Source: Bradyrhizobium sp. NAS80.1
GTDB lineage: Bacteria; Pseudomonadota; Alphaproteobacteria; Rhizobiales; Xanthobacteraceae
NCBI RefSeq assembly: GCF_001908205.1
Contig: NZ_LGHL01000062.1
Coordinates: 1-41,441 of the forward strand
Length of the DNA: 41,441 bases
Reading direction: 5' to 3'
A program made the position numbers and the translations under genes. The notes below the pieces were generated by a model that had not been told where the DNA came from, searched no databases, and worked only from the letters and a program-made list of their open reading frames with translations. Each line of letters starts with the position of its first letter. Within the stretch, counting starts at the first letter, position 1. Shown piece by piece: positions 1 to 7,900 of this stretch.

Positions 1-42
1 CTTTCCACGGCATCCACACCTCCCGCAGAACAAAAGCGGAAA

Positions 43-100
43 GTGTAACCCATGTGTCCGGTACGTTCTGTCACCTATGTCTCGGGCCGCTCACAATACG
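43..100. mobile_element. probable insertion-sequence end remnant
   Basis: Two spaced copies of a related motif are visible: taacccatgtgtccgg near 48-63 and tcacctatgtctcggg near 71-86. From memory, similar tandem (TAACC/CACC)-CATGTCTCCGG motifs occur at the ends of IS481-type elements in rhizobia. No transposase is present on either side inside the window, so this would be a solo end or the edge of an element lying to the left. The identification rests on motif resemblance only. The rest of positions 1-223 holds no gene I can support; an 8-bp hairpin at 116-141 lacks a U-tract on either strand. Confidence 0.3.
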
Positions 101-223
101 ATCCAATCTATTTTTGGGCGGTCAGTTGCCACGGACCGCCCAGCATCGCCGGGTGCATCCGGTTCTCGACCTTGATCCAGCCTTTCGACTGGCCGGCTGA
201 CCCGCATGTTTGGCGCCACGAAA

Positions 224-2714
224 TCAATCCGCCTTCGCCTTCTCTCGCATGGCCGCCTGTAGGGTCTTGATGTCTGCGGGAGAGAGTTGCGGGCGGTCGA
301 CCTTGATCGTCAGCTTGTTGAGCTTGGCCGTCAGCGGGAAGGGCGGCCTATAGTCGGCATCGTTCACGCCGGTGAGAGTGTCAGAGCCGACATCGAAGCT
401 CTCGTCCCATTGGAGAATCATCGGAAGTGTCTTCTCCATCCGCTTTGTGGCGACCTCCTTGCCATCTACCTTCAGCGTGCCGGTGCCAGGCTGTGCCAGA
501 CCGCTGAAGTTGTTGTAGGCGAGCGTGCCGGCGCCGATGCCGTCGTACTTGAAATCAAACTCGACCGTATGCCGGCCCGGCGACAGTGCATCCGCGCCTT
601 CCCACTTGATGCGCTCGAGGTCGACCATGTTCCGCAGGAACACCGGTTTGCCCTGCAGCAGATAGAAGCCGTAGCCGGCAAAGCGCCCGCCCGAGGTCAG
701 GATCATGCCCTCGGCGCCGCCCTGCGGCACGTCGATGTCGGCGGTGATGGTGTAGGACGTATTGAGCAGATGCGGTGAGTCTCCCTGCGGCAATCCCGTC
801 ATGGGCCGCGTATAGACGAACTCCGTGCGGCCGGCAGTGATGTTTGGGCGAGGCGCGACGACGCGCGCGGCGACCGACGCGTCGAGCGGGAAGACCTGGT
901 ACTTCCTGGCCTCTGCGATGAACATCTCCTTCATCTCGCCGACCTTCTGCGGGTTCGTGGCCGCGACGTCTTCGGATTGGCTGAAGTCCGTGCTCAGGTT
1001 GTAGAGCTGCAGGGTCTGGTTGTTCAGCGGATCAGGGTTGGCTGGGCCGAACGCCTCCCACGGCGCGCGATTGACCTTTGTGCTTAACATCCAGCCGTCG
1101 TTGTAGAGTGCCCACTGGCCCATCATCTCGAAATACTGCGTCTGATGCCGTGACGGTACCTTGGCGTTGGCTGCATCGAACGTGTAGGCGAAGCTCGTCC
1201 CCTCGATCGGCGCCTGCTTGATGCCGTCAACGTAATCCGGGGCTGGAAGGCCGGCGGCCTCGAGAATCGTCGGCAGGACGTCGATCACGTGGACGAACTG
1301 TTCGCGCAAGGCGCCCTTGTCCTTGATGCGGGCCGGCCACGACACGGCCATGTTCTGGTTGATGCCGCCGAGCCGCGAGGCGTTCTGCTTGAACCAGTCG
1401 AACGGTGTGTCGAACGCCCACGACCAGCCCGCCGACATATGGTTGTACGTCTGCTCGGTGCCCCAGACATCGTAGAATTTCATCTGCACGTCGACGGGCA
1501 GCGCGTTCAAGCCGTTGAAGAACGCGACTTCGTTCGGCGTGCCCAGCGGCCCACCTTCGGCGCTGGTGCCGTTGTCGCCATTGATGTAGATGACGAGCGT
1601 GTTGTCCAGCCTTCCGAGGTCTTCGAACTGCTTGATCACGCGACCGATCTCATGGTCGTTGTAGGCGGCGTAGGCCGCGAACACCTCGACCTGACGGATG
1701 AAGAGTTTCTTCTCATCGGCCGTGAGTTGGTCCCACGGCTTCAGCATATCGTTGGGCCAAGGCGCGAGCTTTGTGGAGTTCGGGATCACGCCAAGCCGTT
1801 TCTGGTTCTCGAATATGCGCTGGCGAATCTTTTCATAGCCATCGTCGAACAGGTGCATTGCGCTGATCCTGTCCACCCACTCCTTGCTAGGATGGTGCGG
1901 TGCGTACGTGGCCCCGGGCGCATACTTGATGAAGAGCGGCTTGGACGGGTCTGTCTGATGCATACGCGTCATCCAGTCGATGGCGTCGTCGGCCATAGCG
2001 GTGACGAGATTCCAGGTGCCTGGCTGCTTGCCCAGAAACGGGTAAATCTGCGTCGTGTTGCGGAAGAGGTTCGGCTCCCACTGGTTCGCGTCGCCGCCGA
2101 CGAAGCCGTAGAAATACTCGAATCCCATGCCCATCGGCCACTGGTTGAAGGGGCCGGCCTGGCTCGCGGCGAAGGCGGGCGTGTTGTGATCCTTGCCGAA
2201 CCAGGAGGTCGCGTAGCCGTTGTCGAGCAGAATCCGCCCGATCGTCGCTTTGTCCTTGCCGATGATGCTGTTGTAGCCCGGGAAGCCGGTCGACTGTTCG
2301 GAGATCACACCGAAGCCCGCCGAATGGTGATTGCGCCCGGTGATCAGCGCCGCGCGGGTCGGCGAGCATAGTGCGGTGGAGAAGACGCGGTTGTAACGCA
2401 GGCCCCCGTTGGCGATGCGGTCCATCGTCGGCGTCGGAATAACGCCGCCGAAGGTGCTCGGCACACCGAAGCCAGCGTCGTCCGTGATGATCAGCAGAAC
2501 GTTCGGCGCCCCGTCCGGCGGGACGATGCGCGGCGCAGGCATCGTTCTTGATTATGCCGCCGAATGCCGGATCCGGAGACGGTAGCTGCTTGCCGTCGAT
2601 CGTGGTCGTGGCGCCGGGCGAACCCGCCTCGCCAGTGGTTTGCTGCGCCATCACGGGCATGATCGTGAGCACGGTCAACGTAGCAGCGGCGAACAAGAGT
2701 GCAGACATTTTCAT
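224..2714 (-). pseudogene. arylsulfatase, frameshifted near its N-terminus
   Basis: This is a sulfatase of the formylglycine type, which hydrolyses sulfate esters, probably in the periplasm. The main frame (772 codons from 2542) begins with the alkaline-phosphatase-fold strand and metal ligands (LLIITDDAGFG, residues 16-26), followed by the modification motif C-S-P-T-R at 59-63, whose Cys becomes formylglycine. The expected signal peptide is present but in another frame. An ATG at 2714, preceded by a strong GGGAGG site, encodes a hydrophobic leader ending VMA-QQ and then a linker (TTTIDGKQLP) typical of this family. The two frames meet near 2540-2550. The junction looks several residues shorter than in relatives I remember, which suggests a small out-of-frame deletion rather than a single-base error. 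As read, only a leaderless protein from 2542 could be made, and that start has no obvious ribosome site. Confidence 0.85.
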
Positions 2715-2789
2715 GACCAATCCTCCCTACTGGGTTGGCATGGGCCAAATAGCGGCACGCTACGTGCAAAGTACGTGCATAGAAAGAAA

Positions 2790-2940
2790 TTAGCCGCTGT
2801 GCTTGGTGTTGACGTAGATGTAGATCAAGGGTGCCGCGAGCCTCGCTTTCTCGATCTCGTGCGCGTCGAGCTTGGCGAAGGCGGTGTCCGCGTTCTTGCC
2901 GGGCCGCGCGATGTAGGTGTCCACGATCTCTTGGCCGCCG
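2790..2940 (-). pseudogene. 3' stump of an unidentified gene
   Basis: A reading frame ending in TAA at 2790-2792 encodes about 49 residues with normal protein composition (GGQEIVDTYIARPGK..., ending IYVNTKHSG). It has no start: it runs back to about 2940, where sequence resembling a transposase tail on the other strand begins. It lies 75 bp upstream of the arylsulfatase leader on the same strand, so it may be the end of the preceding gene in a former operon, cut off by an insertion event. I do not recognise the family. The evidence is composition and the abrupt junction. Confidence 0.35.
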
Positions 2941-3032
2941 CTGAGATGGCGCTCTCGGTCCTGGCCTACAATCTGACACAGGTCATGAACATCGCGGGGA
3001 TCAAGCCGTTCATCGCCGCGATCGCGGCCTGA
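2941..3032 (+). mobile_element. transposase C-terminal remnant
   Basis: The last 30 codons before the TGA at 3030-3032 read AEMALSVLAYNLTQVMNIAG then IKPFIAAIAA. From memory this closely matches the conserved C-terminus of IS5/IS1182-like (DUF772-type) transposases common in Bradyrhizobium, where the wording is LAYNLTRVMNIVGIKPL. Nothing upstream in this frame resembles a transposase, so only the tail survives. It marks an insertion that has since been deleted, and it directly abuts the gene stump on the opposite strand. Confidence 0.6.
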
Positions 3033-3127
3033 GAGCCTCCCCGCTTTTGGCTCTCAGAACCGAGCTCCTCGCGTATCGGTAAGCGATCTCCTGTTTTCGG
3101 AAATGAGTCGGCGCCAGCGGCGGGCGG

Positions 3128-3367
3128 TCAGCACGTGCTCTGTGAGCACTGCTGCACCGGAAGATTCTTGCCACGGGCCCAGGCCCGAACGGCGAAGGCA
3201 AGTTGATGGTGCCCCATCGCGTGCGCGATGGAGACCTCCGCGCGCTCCAGGCGTTTGGTGAACCCGCTCGCGCTTAGGTCCACGGCCGCGTCGACCGCCA
3301 AGAGGGATATTGAGAGGAACGCAACCGCCGCAGCGACGGTTATTCCTTTCCATTCGGGTGAAAGCAT
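3128..3367 (-). CDS. small secreted or membrane-anchored hypothetical protein
   Basis: A 79-residue frame starts with ATG at 3367, preceded by a weak purine-rich stretch (gagaaag). The N-terminus has one hydrophobic segment (about residues 9-28, ITVAAAVAFLSISLLAVDAA), which could be a signal peptide or single membrane anchor. A polar, basic tail with two cysteines near the end follows. I recognise no family. It sits among gene remnants, so it could be a relic or a chance frame. The hydrophobic start and plausible translation signal are the only support. Confidence 0.35.
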   Translation of the reverse strand: MLSPEWKGITVAAAVAFLSISLLAVDAAVDLSASGFTKRLERAEVSIAHAMGHHQLAFAVRAWARGKNLPVQQCSQSTC

Positions 3368-3482
3368 CGACTAACTTTCTCAGGCATTCCGCTGCTGCCC
3401 GGATAAATGGGGCTCTTGCGTCTGGTTCAATCCCTCCAACAGGCTCACGCACGCGTTCTTGATGTGCGACAAATCTGTAACG

Positions 3483-3764
3483 AGAAAGCTCCGTGGATGG
3501 CCGCAAATTCCCGACCACCATCCGCGTCGTTTCAGCCGTCAGCATCCTCACCATCTTCTCCGGCAGCATCTCGGCCCGGTTCAGCACCGTGTTGTGCGCG
3601 ACGGCCTCGATCGCGCTGACGCAGATGAAGGTCGCTATATCAAGATCGATTGCGCATGTCCTTGCGGCGGCTTTCGAGATAGGCGCGCACGAGAACGTGA
3701 ACGTTGAAGGCGTCGAGTCGGAAGGGCGCAAGGCGCGTGCGATGATCTTGCGGAAGGCGTGATT
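3483..3764 (-). pseudogene. TetR-family regulator, C-terminal remnant with frameshifts
   Basis: The ligand-binding half of a TetR regulator can be rebuilt from two frames. NHAFRKIIARALRP (3764 downward) continues, after a change of frame, as FRLDAFNVHVLVRAYLESRR and KDMRNR. It then returns to the first frame as DLDIATFICVSAIEAVAHNT and finally EKMVRMLTAETTRMVVGNL, ending near 3483. Helices of this kind, with an aromatic-rich 'FICVSAIEAVAHN' segment, are characteristic of TetR C-terminal domains. The N-terminal helix-turn-helix is absent. With two compensating shifts and no DNA-binding domain, this is almost certainly a dead gene. Confidence 0.6.
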
Positions 3765-3873
3765 GCTGCCACAGAACGCGCCACCTCGATGGGGTCTGGC
3801 GCTGGTTGGGCCCACACGGAGGGAAAAGGCGGCCTCCGGGGCGTTTCCTCGGGTAACGTAGTTTTGTGGGGCC

Positions 3874-4113
3874 TTAGGCGCGGCCCTTGATCTCGTAGTG
3901 ACCCGGCACGCATTTGTAGCGCTCGAGGCGCCAGTTGGCGTGATAGATCGGGTGCTCGCCCATCCATTTCGCAAGCGGTGCCTGTGCGCCGACCGCGCAC
4001 TGCATCATCGAAATTTCGGGCGTCATGTTGCTGTCGGTCACGATTTCCTCGACGCAGCTGCCCGAAGCAGCGGCACCGAGCCGGCAGAGCACGGCTACGA
4101 CGGTTACGAACAT
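3874..4113 (-). CDS. small conserved hypothetical protein, probably secreted
   Basis: The 79-residue product starts at the ATG at 4113, with a good ribosome site (GAGGTGACAGGA-ATG). A longer in-frame start at 4227 has no such signal and would add a basic, low-quality leader. The N-terminus (MFVTVVAVLCRLGAAASGSC) looks like a signal sequence. The rest contains four further cysteines or conserved-looking positions, including EEIVTDSNM and RYKCVPGHYEIKGRA. I recall similar short proteins of unknown function in Bradyrhizobium genomes. The cysteine pattern suggests a small disulfide-bonded periplasmic protein. The function is unknown. Confidence 0.6.
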   Translation of the reverse strand: MFVTVVAVLCRLGAAASGSCVEEIVTDSNMTPEISMMQCAVGAQAPLAKWMGEHPIYHANWRLERYKCVPGHYEIKGRA

Positions 4114-4631
4114 TCCTGTCACCTCATCGGTAGTTTCTGGCCACGAGCAGGATGCAAGCGGAGTGCCACAGCCTGTGTCGGAAACGACACGCCGGCCGCG
4201 GCGACCCGACCCACGGTCCAGCTCCACTTGGCGATTCGGCTTGTAAAAAAATTCTCCCTAAACCGAAGCCGGACAAATACGGGGAATCCTGCCGAATTGA
4301 TCGCGGGAATGATCGATTGTGAGGGCAGCGCCGCGTCGCCAGCACTTCACAAGCTGCGGGCCGGTAGGCTTGCTAACGCGGATACTCGCCAAATGAGCGG
4401 GATCGCCACAAGGCTTATGGTCCGCGACCCGCAAGGCGCTGGAGGCGTTCGGTGCGTTGAACGGGCAACAGGAAGCGGCCGTATAGTCCGCCCTCCGAAA
4501 TAACTGATGTCGTAGATGGCCGCGCCGATCGGCTTTTACCTGCTGGTGCGGCGCTGCTACATTTTGCATGCGCCACCGTGAGCGGCGCTGCGACGAAGAA
4601 ACATACCGACAAGGGAGGGGCCGAAAGTCCC
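4114..4631. other. intergenic region without a supported gene
   Basis: This 518-bp stretch separates the small secreted protein from the SDR gene. Open frames on both strands lack ribosome sites and have arginine-rich, low-quality compositions. A short + strand stretch (about 4404-4490, ending WSATRKALEAFGALNGQQEA) reads like genuine protein but has no start and stops at once, so it may be a gene fragment. The promoter for the SDR gene presumably lies in the last 150 bp, but I see no clear -35/-10 pair. Confidence 0.5.
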
Positions 4632-5603
4632 ATGAAAGATTTTGCAGGAAAGATCGCCGTCATCACCGGCGGCGGCACCGGGATGGGGCGCGAGCTCGCG
4701 CGGCAGCTCGTTGCCGAGGGCTGTAATGTGGCGATGTGCGACGTCTCGGAAGCCGCGATGGCCGAGACCAAGCGGCTTTGCGAGGTCGAGAAGCTGCCGC
4801 AGGGCCTGCGCGTCACGACGCATGTCGCCGATGTCTCGATCGAGGATCATCTGAAGCGTTTTCGCGACGAGCTCGCCGAGCAGCAGAAGACCGACAGGAT
4901 CCATCTTCTGTTCAACAATGCCGGCATCGGCGGCGGCGGTAGCCTGTTCACTAACACGCGCGAGCAGTGGGAGCGCACCTTCAACATCTGCTGGGGCGGC
5001 GTCTATCTCGGCGTGCGCACCTTCCTGCCGATGCTGGTGGCGGCGGACGAGGCCCACATCGTCAACACCGCGAGCGTCAACGGCTTCTGGGCCTCGATCG
5101 GCATGAACCAGGCGCACACCGCCTACAGCTCGGCCAAGTTCGCGGTGAAGGGATTTACCGAAGCGCTGATCAACGACCTCCGCCTGCACGCGCCGCATGT
5201 CAAATGCTCGGTGGTGATGCCCGGCCACATCGGCACCTCGATCGTCTCCAACTCGCGCAAGGTGCAGAGCAGTGACGGATCAGACCGACTCAACGCCGAC
5301 GAGGTGGCGCTGACCCGCAAGCGCATGGTTGGGGCCGGCGTGCCAGATGCTGACAAGATGTCGGACGAGGACATCCAGGCGGTGTTCGCCGAGCGCGCCC
5401 GCAGCTTCCTCGAGGATGCGCCGACGACGGCTGCGCAAGCCGCGAAGATCATCCTCGACGGGGTGAAAGCAGAGCGCTGGCGCATTCTTGTGGGCGAGGA
5501 CGCAAAACGTCTTGACGAGCGCGTACGCGCTGCACCCGAGCAGGCCTATGACAGGGCCTTCTACGAAAGCTTCGCCCAGGAGGTTGGCTGGCGGCTCGGC
5601 TGA
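4632..5603 (+). CDS. short-chain dehydrogenase/reductase (SDR)
   Basis: This is a classical SDR oxidoreductase of 323 residues that uses NAD(P)H to interconvert an alcohol and a carbonyl. The Rossmann cofactor motif TGGGTGMG is at 12-19, NNAG at 95-98, the catalytic Ser at 148 (NTASVNG) and the Tyr-x-x-x-Lys pair at Y165/K169. The protein is longer than the usual 250 residues, with an extended C-terminal region (about 240-323) seen in a subgroup often annotated as unspecific SDRs. The ATG at 4632 follows a GGGAGGGG site about 12 bases upstream; an in-frame start at 4578 lacks one. It appears monocistronic. The substrate cannot be read from the sequence. Confidence 0.9.
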   Translation: MKDFAGKIAVITGGGTGMGRELARQLVAEGCNVAMCDVSEAAMAETKRLCEVEKLPQGLRVTTHVADVSIEDHLKRFRDELAEQQKTDRIHLLFNNAGIGGGGSLFTNTREQWERTFNICWGGVYLGVRTFLPMLVAADEAHIVNTASVNGFWASIGMNQAHTAYSSAKFAVKGFTEALINDLRLHAPHVKCSVVMPGHIGTSIVSNSRKVQSSDGSDRLNADEVALTRKRMVGAGVPDADKMSDEDIQAVFAERARSFLEDAPTTAAQAAKIILDGVKAERWRILVGEDAKRLDERVRAAPEQAYDRAFYESFAQEVGWRLG

Positions 5604-5640
5604 CACTGTCAACGAACGCGCGCGGATATAGGTATGATGA

Positions 5641-5652
5641 TTGTCATGACAA
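5641..5652. promoter_or_regulatory. 12-bp perfect palindrome, candidate operator
   Basis: TTGTCATGACAA is a perfect palindrome 38 bp downstream of the SDR stop, in the 251-bp gap before the hydrolase. It is the size and shape of a dimeric repressor site. No promoter elements can be tied to it confidently, and it may be chance. Confidence 0.25.
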
Positions 5653-5806
5653 GAGTTGCGTTGGTGATATTCACGTACCTCTTTCGCGCGCGGTCGACCT
5701 CTCATGACAAAACGGAATGTCACGCATGCGACATGATCCATGCGTTCAAGCGATGGTGATCTCGAACGGGTCTCATTCAGTGCGCGGCAGCTTGGTCAGG
5801 GAACTG

Positions 5807-5818
5807 AAATAGTTTATT
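5807..5818. promoter_or_regulatory. candidate MarR-type site upstream of hydrolase
   Basis: The sequence aaatagtttatt lies 36-47 bp upstream of the hydrolase start. The exact reverse complement (aataaactattt) occurs at 7686-7697, beyond the MarR gene that ends the same segment. AT-rich matched sites flanking a hydrolase-marR pair in GC-rich DNA would suit binding by the neighbouring regulator. The link is inference. Confidence 0.3.
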
Positions 5819-5854
5819 CAGTGACGGGTAAGTCGATCTAGAACGTAGTTTCCG

Positions 5855-6969
5855 ATGATACCCGCATGCCTCTCCGACCACTGGACCCTTTGCCCGGAGA
5901 GAGAGGATATCTCCGCTGAATTCACGCGGTTGCTTGCCGCGGCCCAGGAGGGCGGCGCCACGATCGCGGAATGCCTGATGATCGCGCGGCGGCTCGAGCG
6001 GGATGACGAGCAATCCTGGCATCGCGAATGGAAGAAGCTCGCGCAAGCCAACCGGCAGCGTGCAGAGGCTGCATTCGCGGAGAGCCATCTGGCCACCGCG
6101 CAGCGCAACTGGCTGCGTGCGATGAATTACTACGGCGCGGCTGCGATGCCGCTCGATCAGGCCGACGAGCGCCGCTGGGTTGCGGTGCTCGCGATGCAGG
6201 AATGCGCCCGCCGCTTCGTTGCGGCGCGTAGGCCGGCGGGCGAGGTCGTGACCATACCGTGGGTCGAAGGCCATTCGTTGCAGGGTTACTTCCTGCCTGC
6301 GTCGTCGGCGAACGGACGGGCGCCGACTGTGATCTGCATCGGCGAGCCGGGCATCGCAAGGAAGAGTTCTTGTTCAAGCTCGCGCCGCATGCGCGCGAAC
6401 GCGGTTTCTCAATGCTTGCGCTGGACCTACTTGGCGACCAGCGCGATGATTACACCGACATGCTCTTGCAGCGCCGTGACCTCGAGAGCTCGATTGCAAG
6501 TGTCATGGACTATCTGGAGGCGCGCAGCGACGTCGATTTCGATCGCGTCGCGATCGTGGCGGACGGGTGGGGCTCCTCTTTCGTGGCGCGCGCGGTGTTG
6601 CAGGAGCCGCGGCTCGCTGCAGCCGTCTGCGACGGCGGCTTGTGGGATCTGCACGAACGGTCCTTCTTCGCCAGCCGGTTTGCGATGAGCGACCTCAGCA
6701 TCGTCCCGGTGCCGCATTCGCCGCTGATGGCCAGCAGCGTCGACTGTCCGGTATTGATCACGCTCGGCGAGGACGGCTGGCTCAAGGCCGACCGGGCGCG
6801 CCAGATCGTGCAGAAGTCCCGGCTCGGCGGCTCGGACATCGTGCTGAAGGTGTTCGCCGCGGCGGAGACCGGCGCGGCGCAGGCCCATGCGGACAATCCG
6901 AGCCTTGCCAACGAGTTCATTTTCGACTGGCTTGAATCGCGGCTCGGCGCTGCAGGCCGGCGGATCTGA
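5855..6969 (+). pseudogene. alpha/beta-hydrolase (FrsA/DHPON-hydrolase-like), frameshifted
   Basis: Two overlapping frames make one protein of about 371 residues. The first (5855 to about 6350) carries a helical N-terminal domain (HWTLCPEREDISAEFTRLL..., NWLRAMNYYGAAAMPLD) typical of 2,6-dihydroxypseudooxynicotine-hydrolase-like esterases, and reaches VICIGEPG. The second resumes as HRKEEFLFKLAPHARERG and runs to the stop at 6969. Restoring one base near 6350 (gccgggcatc to gccgggccatc) joins them. At the place where the nucleophile elbow G-x-S-x-G is expected, the sequence reads A-D-G-W-G-S-S, so the canonical serine is missing. An acidic residue and a histidine (AQAHADNP) remain near the C-terminus. 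It faces a MarR regulator, 15 bp tail to tail. Either a base-calling error or a real loss could explain the frameshift. Confidence 0.7.
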
Positions 6970-6984
6970 GCGCGGGCTCTCGCC

Positions 6985-7491
6985 TCAGAAGTCGAGGGAT
7001 ATCCTGACGCAGGCCTTTTCGAGCCGGGTCTTCAGCGTCGCGAGCTTGGCGGTGAATTCGGTGAGCTCGTTCTCGTCGAACTCCTGGAAGACGAATTCGC
7101 GGATCGTCTTGTACTGCTCGTTGAGGCTCGCGATGTGCTTCTGGGTCTTTTCGACCAGCGAAAGCCGGACCACCCGGGCATCGGTCGGCGAGGGGCGCCG
7201 GCGGAGCAGGCCCTTCTTCTCAAGAAGCTTGGACTGGGTGGTGACGAACGAGGGATCGACGTGGAGCAGCTTGGAGACCACGTTGATGGGGACGCCGTCC
7301 TCCTTGTCGAGGTCGGAGATCGCCATCAGGATCAGCCATTGCGGGCCGCTGATGCCCAGCGTCCTCGCCCAGAACTGACGCAGCTCCTCCAGATACATGT
7401 TGATCGACGATATCTCCCAGGTAAAACGCCTGATGATATCCAGATTGCCGACGGAGCGGAGGCGCGCTCCTTCTTTCCTCGTCGCGGTCAC
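6985..7491 (-). CDS. MarR-family transcriptional regulator
   Basis: The product is a 168-residue winged-helix regulator. The N-terminal dimerisation helix (RRFTWEISSINMYLEELRQF) is followed by the recognition region (INVVSKLLHVDPSFVTTQSKLLEKKGL) and a wing with the conserved D-A-R-x-V-R-L (TDARVVRLSL). A long C-terminal helix completes the dimer interface. The start is GTG at 7491, preceded by a GGGGAG site. It is convergent with the hydrolase and has a 409-bp gap upstream that holds two dyads (7616-7631 and 7686-7697). MarR proteins commonly repress themselves and a neighbour in response to small aromatic ligands. The target here is not known. Confidence 0.9.
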   Translation of the reverse strand: MTATRKEGARLRSVGNLDIIRRFTWEISSINMYLEELRQFWARTLGISGPQWLILMAISDLDKEDGVPINVVSKLLHVDPSFVTTQSKLLEKKGLLRRRPSPTDARVVRLSLVEKTQKHIASLNEQYKTIREFVFQEFDENELTEFTAKLATLKTRLEKACVRISLDF

Positions 7492-7900
7492 AGCGTCACT
7501 CCCCGTGATCTGATTATTCTAGGCCGGTACCGTGGAAGGCCATAGTCCATGCAAGTCTGCTCTGATGCAAGTGCAGAGCAGGGTAATTGTGTCACTAAAA
7601 CTACAAATATGATCAAGTCAGCCGACTGACTCAGGTGAAGTGTTGCGCTCCGGGCACAGGTTTAGCGAAACCAGTAAGCTGAGCCAATAAACTATTTTGA
7701 TTAACAGAACGGCGCAGGCATATTGATCCGTGACGGTGGGGGGTACTCGATCGTCCCGCTGCAGGTGGTTCGCTCACGTCCCTCGCGTCTCAGGCGGGTG
7801 TGTCCGAAAGCGCGAAGCGGCTGAGCGGAATTTGAAGAGACGGGGATCTGGGGGGCCTCACGGTCCGTTCTCCGTAAAATGAGCAACTTGGAGGTTTTAA
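7492..7900. promoter_or_regulatory. divergent control region between marR-type gene and porin
   Basis: This 409-bp gap must hold the promoters of the MarR regulator (leftward) and the porin (rightward). It includes a dyad with 6-bp arms at 7616-7631 (agtcag-ccga-ctgact), and the 12-bp AT-rich element at 7686-7697 that is the reverse complement of 5807-5818. There is also a weak -35/-10-like pair (ttgatt, 18 bp, tattga) around 7696-7725. The porin start is preceded by a clear GGAGG at 7890-7894. Which promoter serves the porin is uncertain; this pair would give a leader of roughly 170 nt. Confidence 0.4.
7686..7697. promoter_or_regulatory. candidate MarR-type site, inverted copy of 5807-5818
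   Basis: aataaactattt is the exact reverse complement of the element upstream of the hydrolase. It lies 195 bp upstream of the MarR start and overlaps the weak promoter-like pair for the porin. A 12-bp AT-only-like match in GC-rich DNA is unlikely to be chance within 2 kb, but no binding data are implied. Confidence 0.3.

Noticed and set aside
116..141. Hairpin gggcggtc/gaccgccc as terminator of the arylsulfatase
   Set aside because: On the relevant strand the stem is followed by A, not T, so it is not an intrinsic terminator.
4258..4569. A 103-residue minus-strand frame
   Set aside because: It has no ribosome site and a composition unlike its neighbours, and no family is recognisable.
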